A DNA stretch of 64,000 bases from an uncultured Opitutia bacterium (lineage in GTDB: Bacteria; Verrucomicrobiota; Verrucomicrobiia; Opitutales; CAJWYM01). Shown here piece by piece: positions 63,743 to 64,000 of this stretch. Where the stretch lies: the NCBI GenBank assembly GCA_913049555.1, contig CAJWYM010000007.1:17306-81305 (forward strand), in the 5' to 3' direction. The notes below the pieces were generated by a model. The model searched no databases and had not been told where the DNA came from. It saw only the letters and a list, made by a program, of their open reading frames with translations. A program made the position numbers and the translations under genes. Each line of letters begins with the position of its first letter. Position 1 is the first letter of the stretch.

Positions 63743-64000
63743 TCAATGAATTTCCGGTAATTTTTCTCCCCAAAGAGTGAGAGTCTCTGGATTTCCTTCA
63801 ATCCATTTTATAGATTCAGAGTGTCTTAAACTACACTGTAAGCGCCTCTGTTTTTTTGAATCAATTTTAGGATTGATTTGCATCACTGACTTAGAAAAAG
63901 GAGGTTTTTTTTTGGGATTTACGTATTTTCTAATGGCCTCGTTCGGAATAGTCATATCTTTAATTTTTGAATCGAGATCCATAACGAAATCAATAGAGAT
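63743..64000 (-). CDS. Unidentified protein, C-terminal part (possibly 5' partial)
   Basis: The frame is open to the end of the window on the minus strand, so the start may lie outside; an internal ATG at 63982 would give 79 residues. The sequence is basic, with DSKKQRRLQCSLRHSESIKWIEGNPETLTLW toward the end. No family is recognised. It precedes pyrE by 51 bases. Confidence 0.5.
   Translation of the reverse strand: MSIDFVMDLDSKIKDMTIPNEAIRKYVNPKKKPPFSKSVMQINPKIDSKKQRRLQCSLRHSESIKWIEGNPETLTLWGEKLPEIH

Noticed and set aside
1..64000. CRISPR arrays, insertion sequences, prophage, toxin-antitoxin or restriction-modification systems
   Set aside because: No regularly spaced repeats, transposase, integrase, phage structural, methyltransferase or toxin-like genes were seen on either strand.

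Overview
The window is a continuous stretch of low-GC, gene-dense bacterial chromosome. There is no rRNA, tRNA, CRISPR array, insertion sequence, phage or plasmid gene that I can recognise. It most likely comes from a Verrucomicrobiota (PVC superphylum) bacterium, probably free-living, aerobic and Gram-negative. The best evidence is a 52-residue 'small basic protein' of the kind found in verrucomicrobia and chlamydiae (33616-33774). It is supported by a 31-residue AURKAIP1/COX24-type ribosomal protein (30109-30204), several gene families shared with Bacteroidota (a dihydroorotase with a DDQVH motif, the AarF/TetR-like pair, the protein often mislabelled 'Maf'), and start codons preceded mostly by A/T-rich leaders rather than strong Shine-Dalgarno sequences. 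The exact lineage is inference.

Layout. 1-3.7 kb: end of a DUF374 acyltransferase, a sigma-54 response regulator, a lipoprotein and an M23 peptidase. 3.6-6.2 kb, minus strand: a peptide-binding lipoprotein of an ABC importer and a zinc-ribbon protein. 6.3-10.8 kb: SDR oxidoreductase, TetR-like regulator coupled to an AarF/UbiB-type kinase, metallo-beta-lactamase-fold hydrolase, and a hypothetical protein. 11-12 kb: thioredoxin reductase. 12.4-17.5 kb: an apparent three-gene envelope operon (S55 peptidase-like protein, secreted beta-propeller protein, predicted beta-barrel). 17.5-23.5 kb: galE, a parvulin PPIase, a 'Maf-mislabelled' secreted protein, oligopeptidase A and a SanA-like protein.

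From about 23.6 kb nearly everything is on the minus strand: HtrA-like protease, gmk, a membrane protein, miaB, a nuclease-helicase fusion, the bS22-like protein, a surE / DUF115 / ATP-grasp operon, the small basic protein, a histidine kinase plus HDOD regulator pair, pyrC, and a clpB-lipoprotein-argG operon. A polysaccharide locus follows at 46.9-52.6 kb (Wzc-like kinase, Wza-like exporter, beta-barrel, Wzy-type polymerase/ligase). It is flanked by a giant AsmA-like protein and a CgeB-like glycosyltransferase. The window ends with an AGCS amino-acid symporter, an LptF/LptG permease, a MORN-repeat lipoprotein and the tsf-rpsB-pyrE group.

Much of the content serves envelope construction: LPS transport, AsmA, polysaccharide export, lipoproteins, periplasmic folding and proteolysis. 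The rest is mostly housekeeping (pyrimidine, arginine and GMP synthesis, translation, tRNA modification, proteostasis). The most unusual items are a surE gene with no AUG/GUG/UUG start, sitting in a three-gene operon with DUF115 and ATP-grasp proteins; a receiver domain split by a TerB-like helical insertion inside a histidine kinase; a RecB-type nuclease fused to an XPD/DinG-type helicase that lacks the iron-sulfur cysteines; and a sharp gene-strand switch near 23.6 kb. I found no clear antiviral or otherwise wholly novel system.
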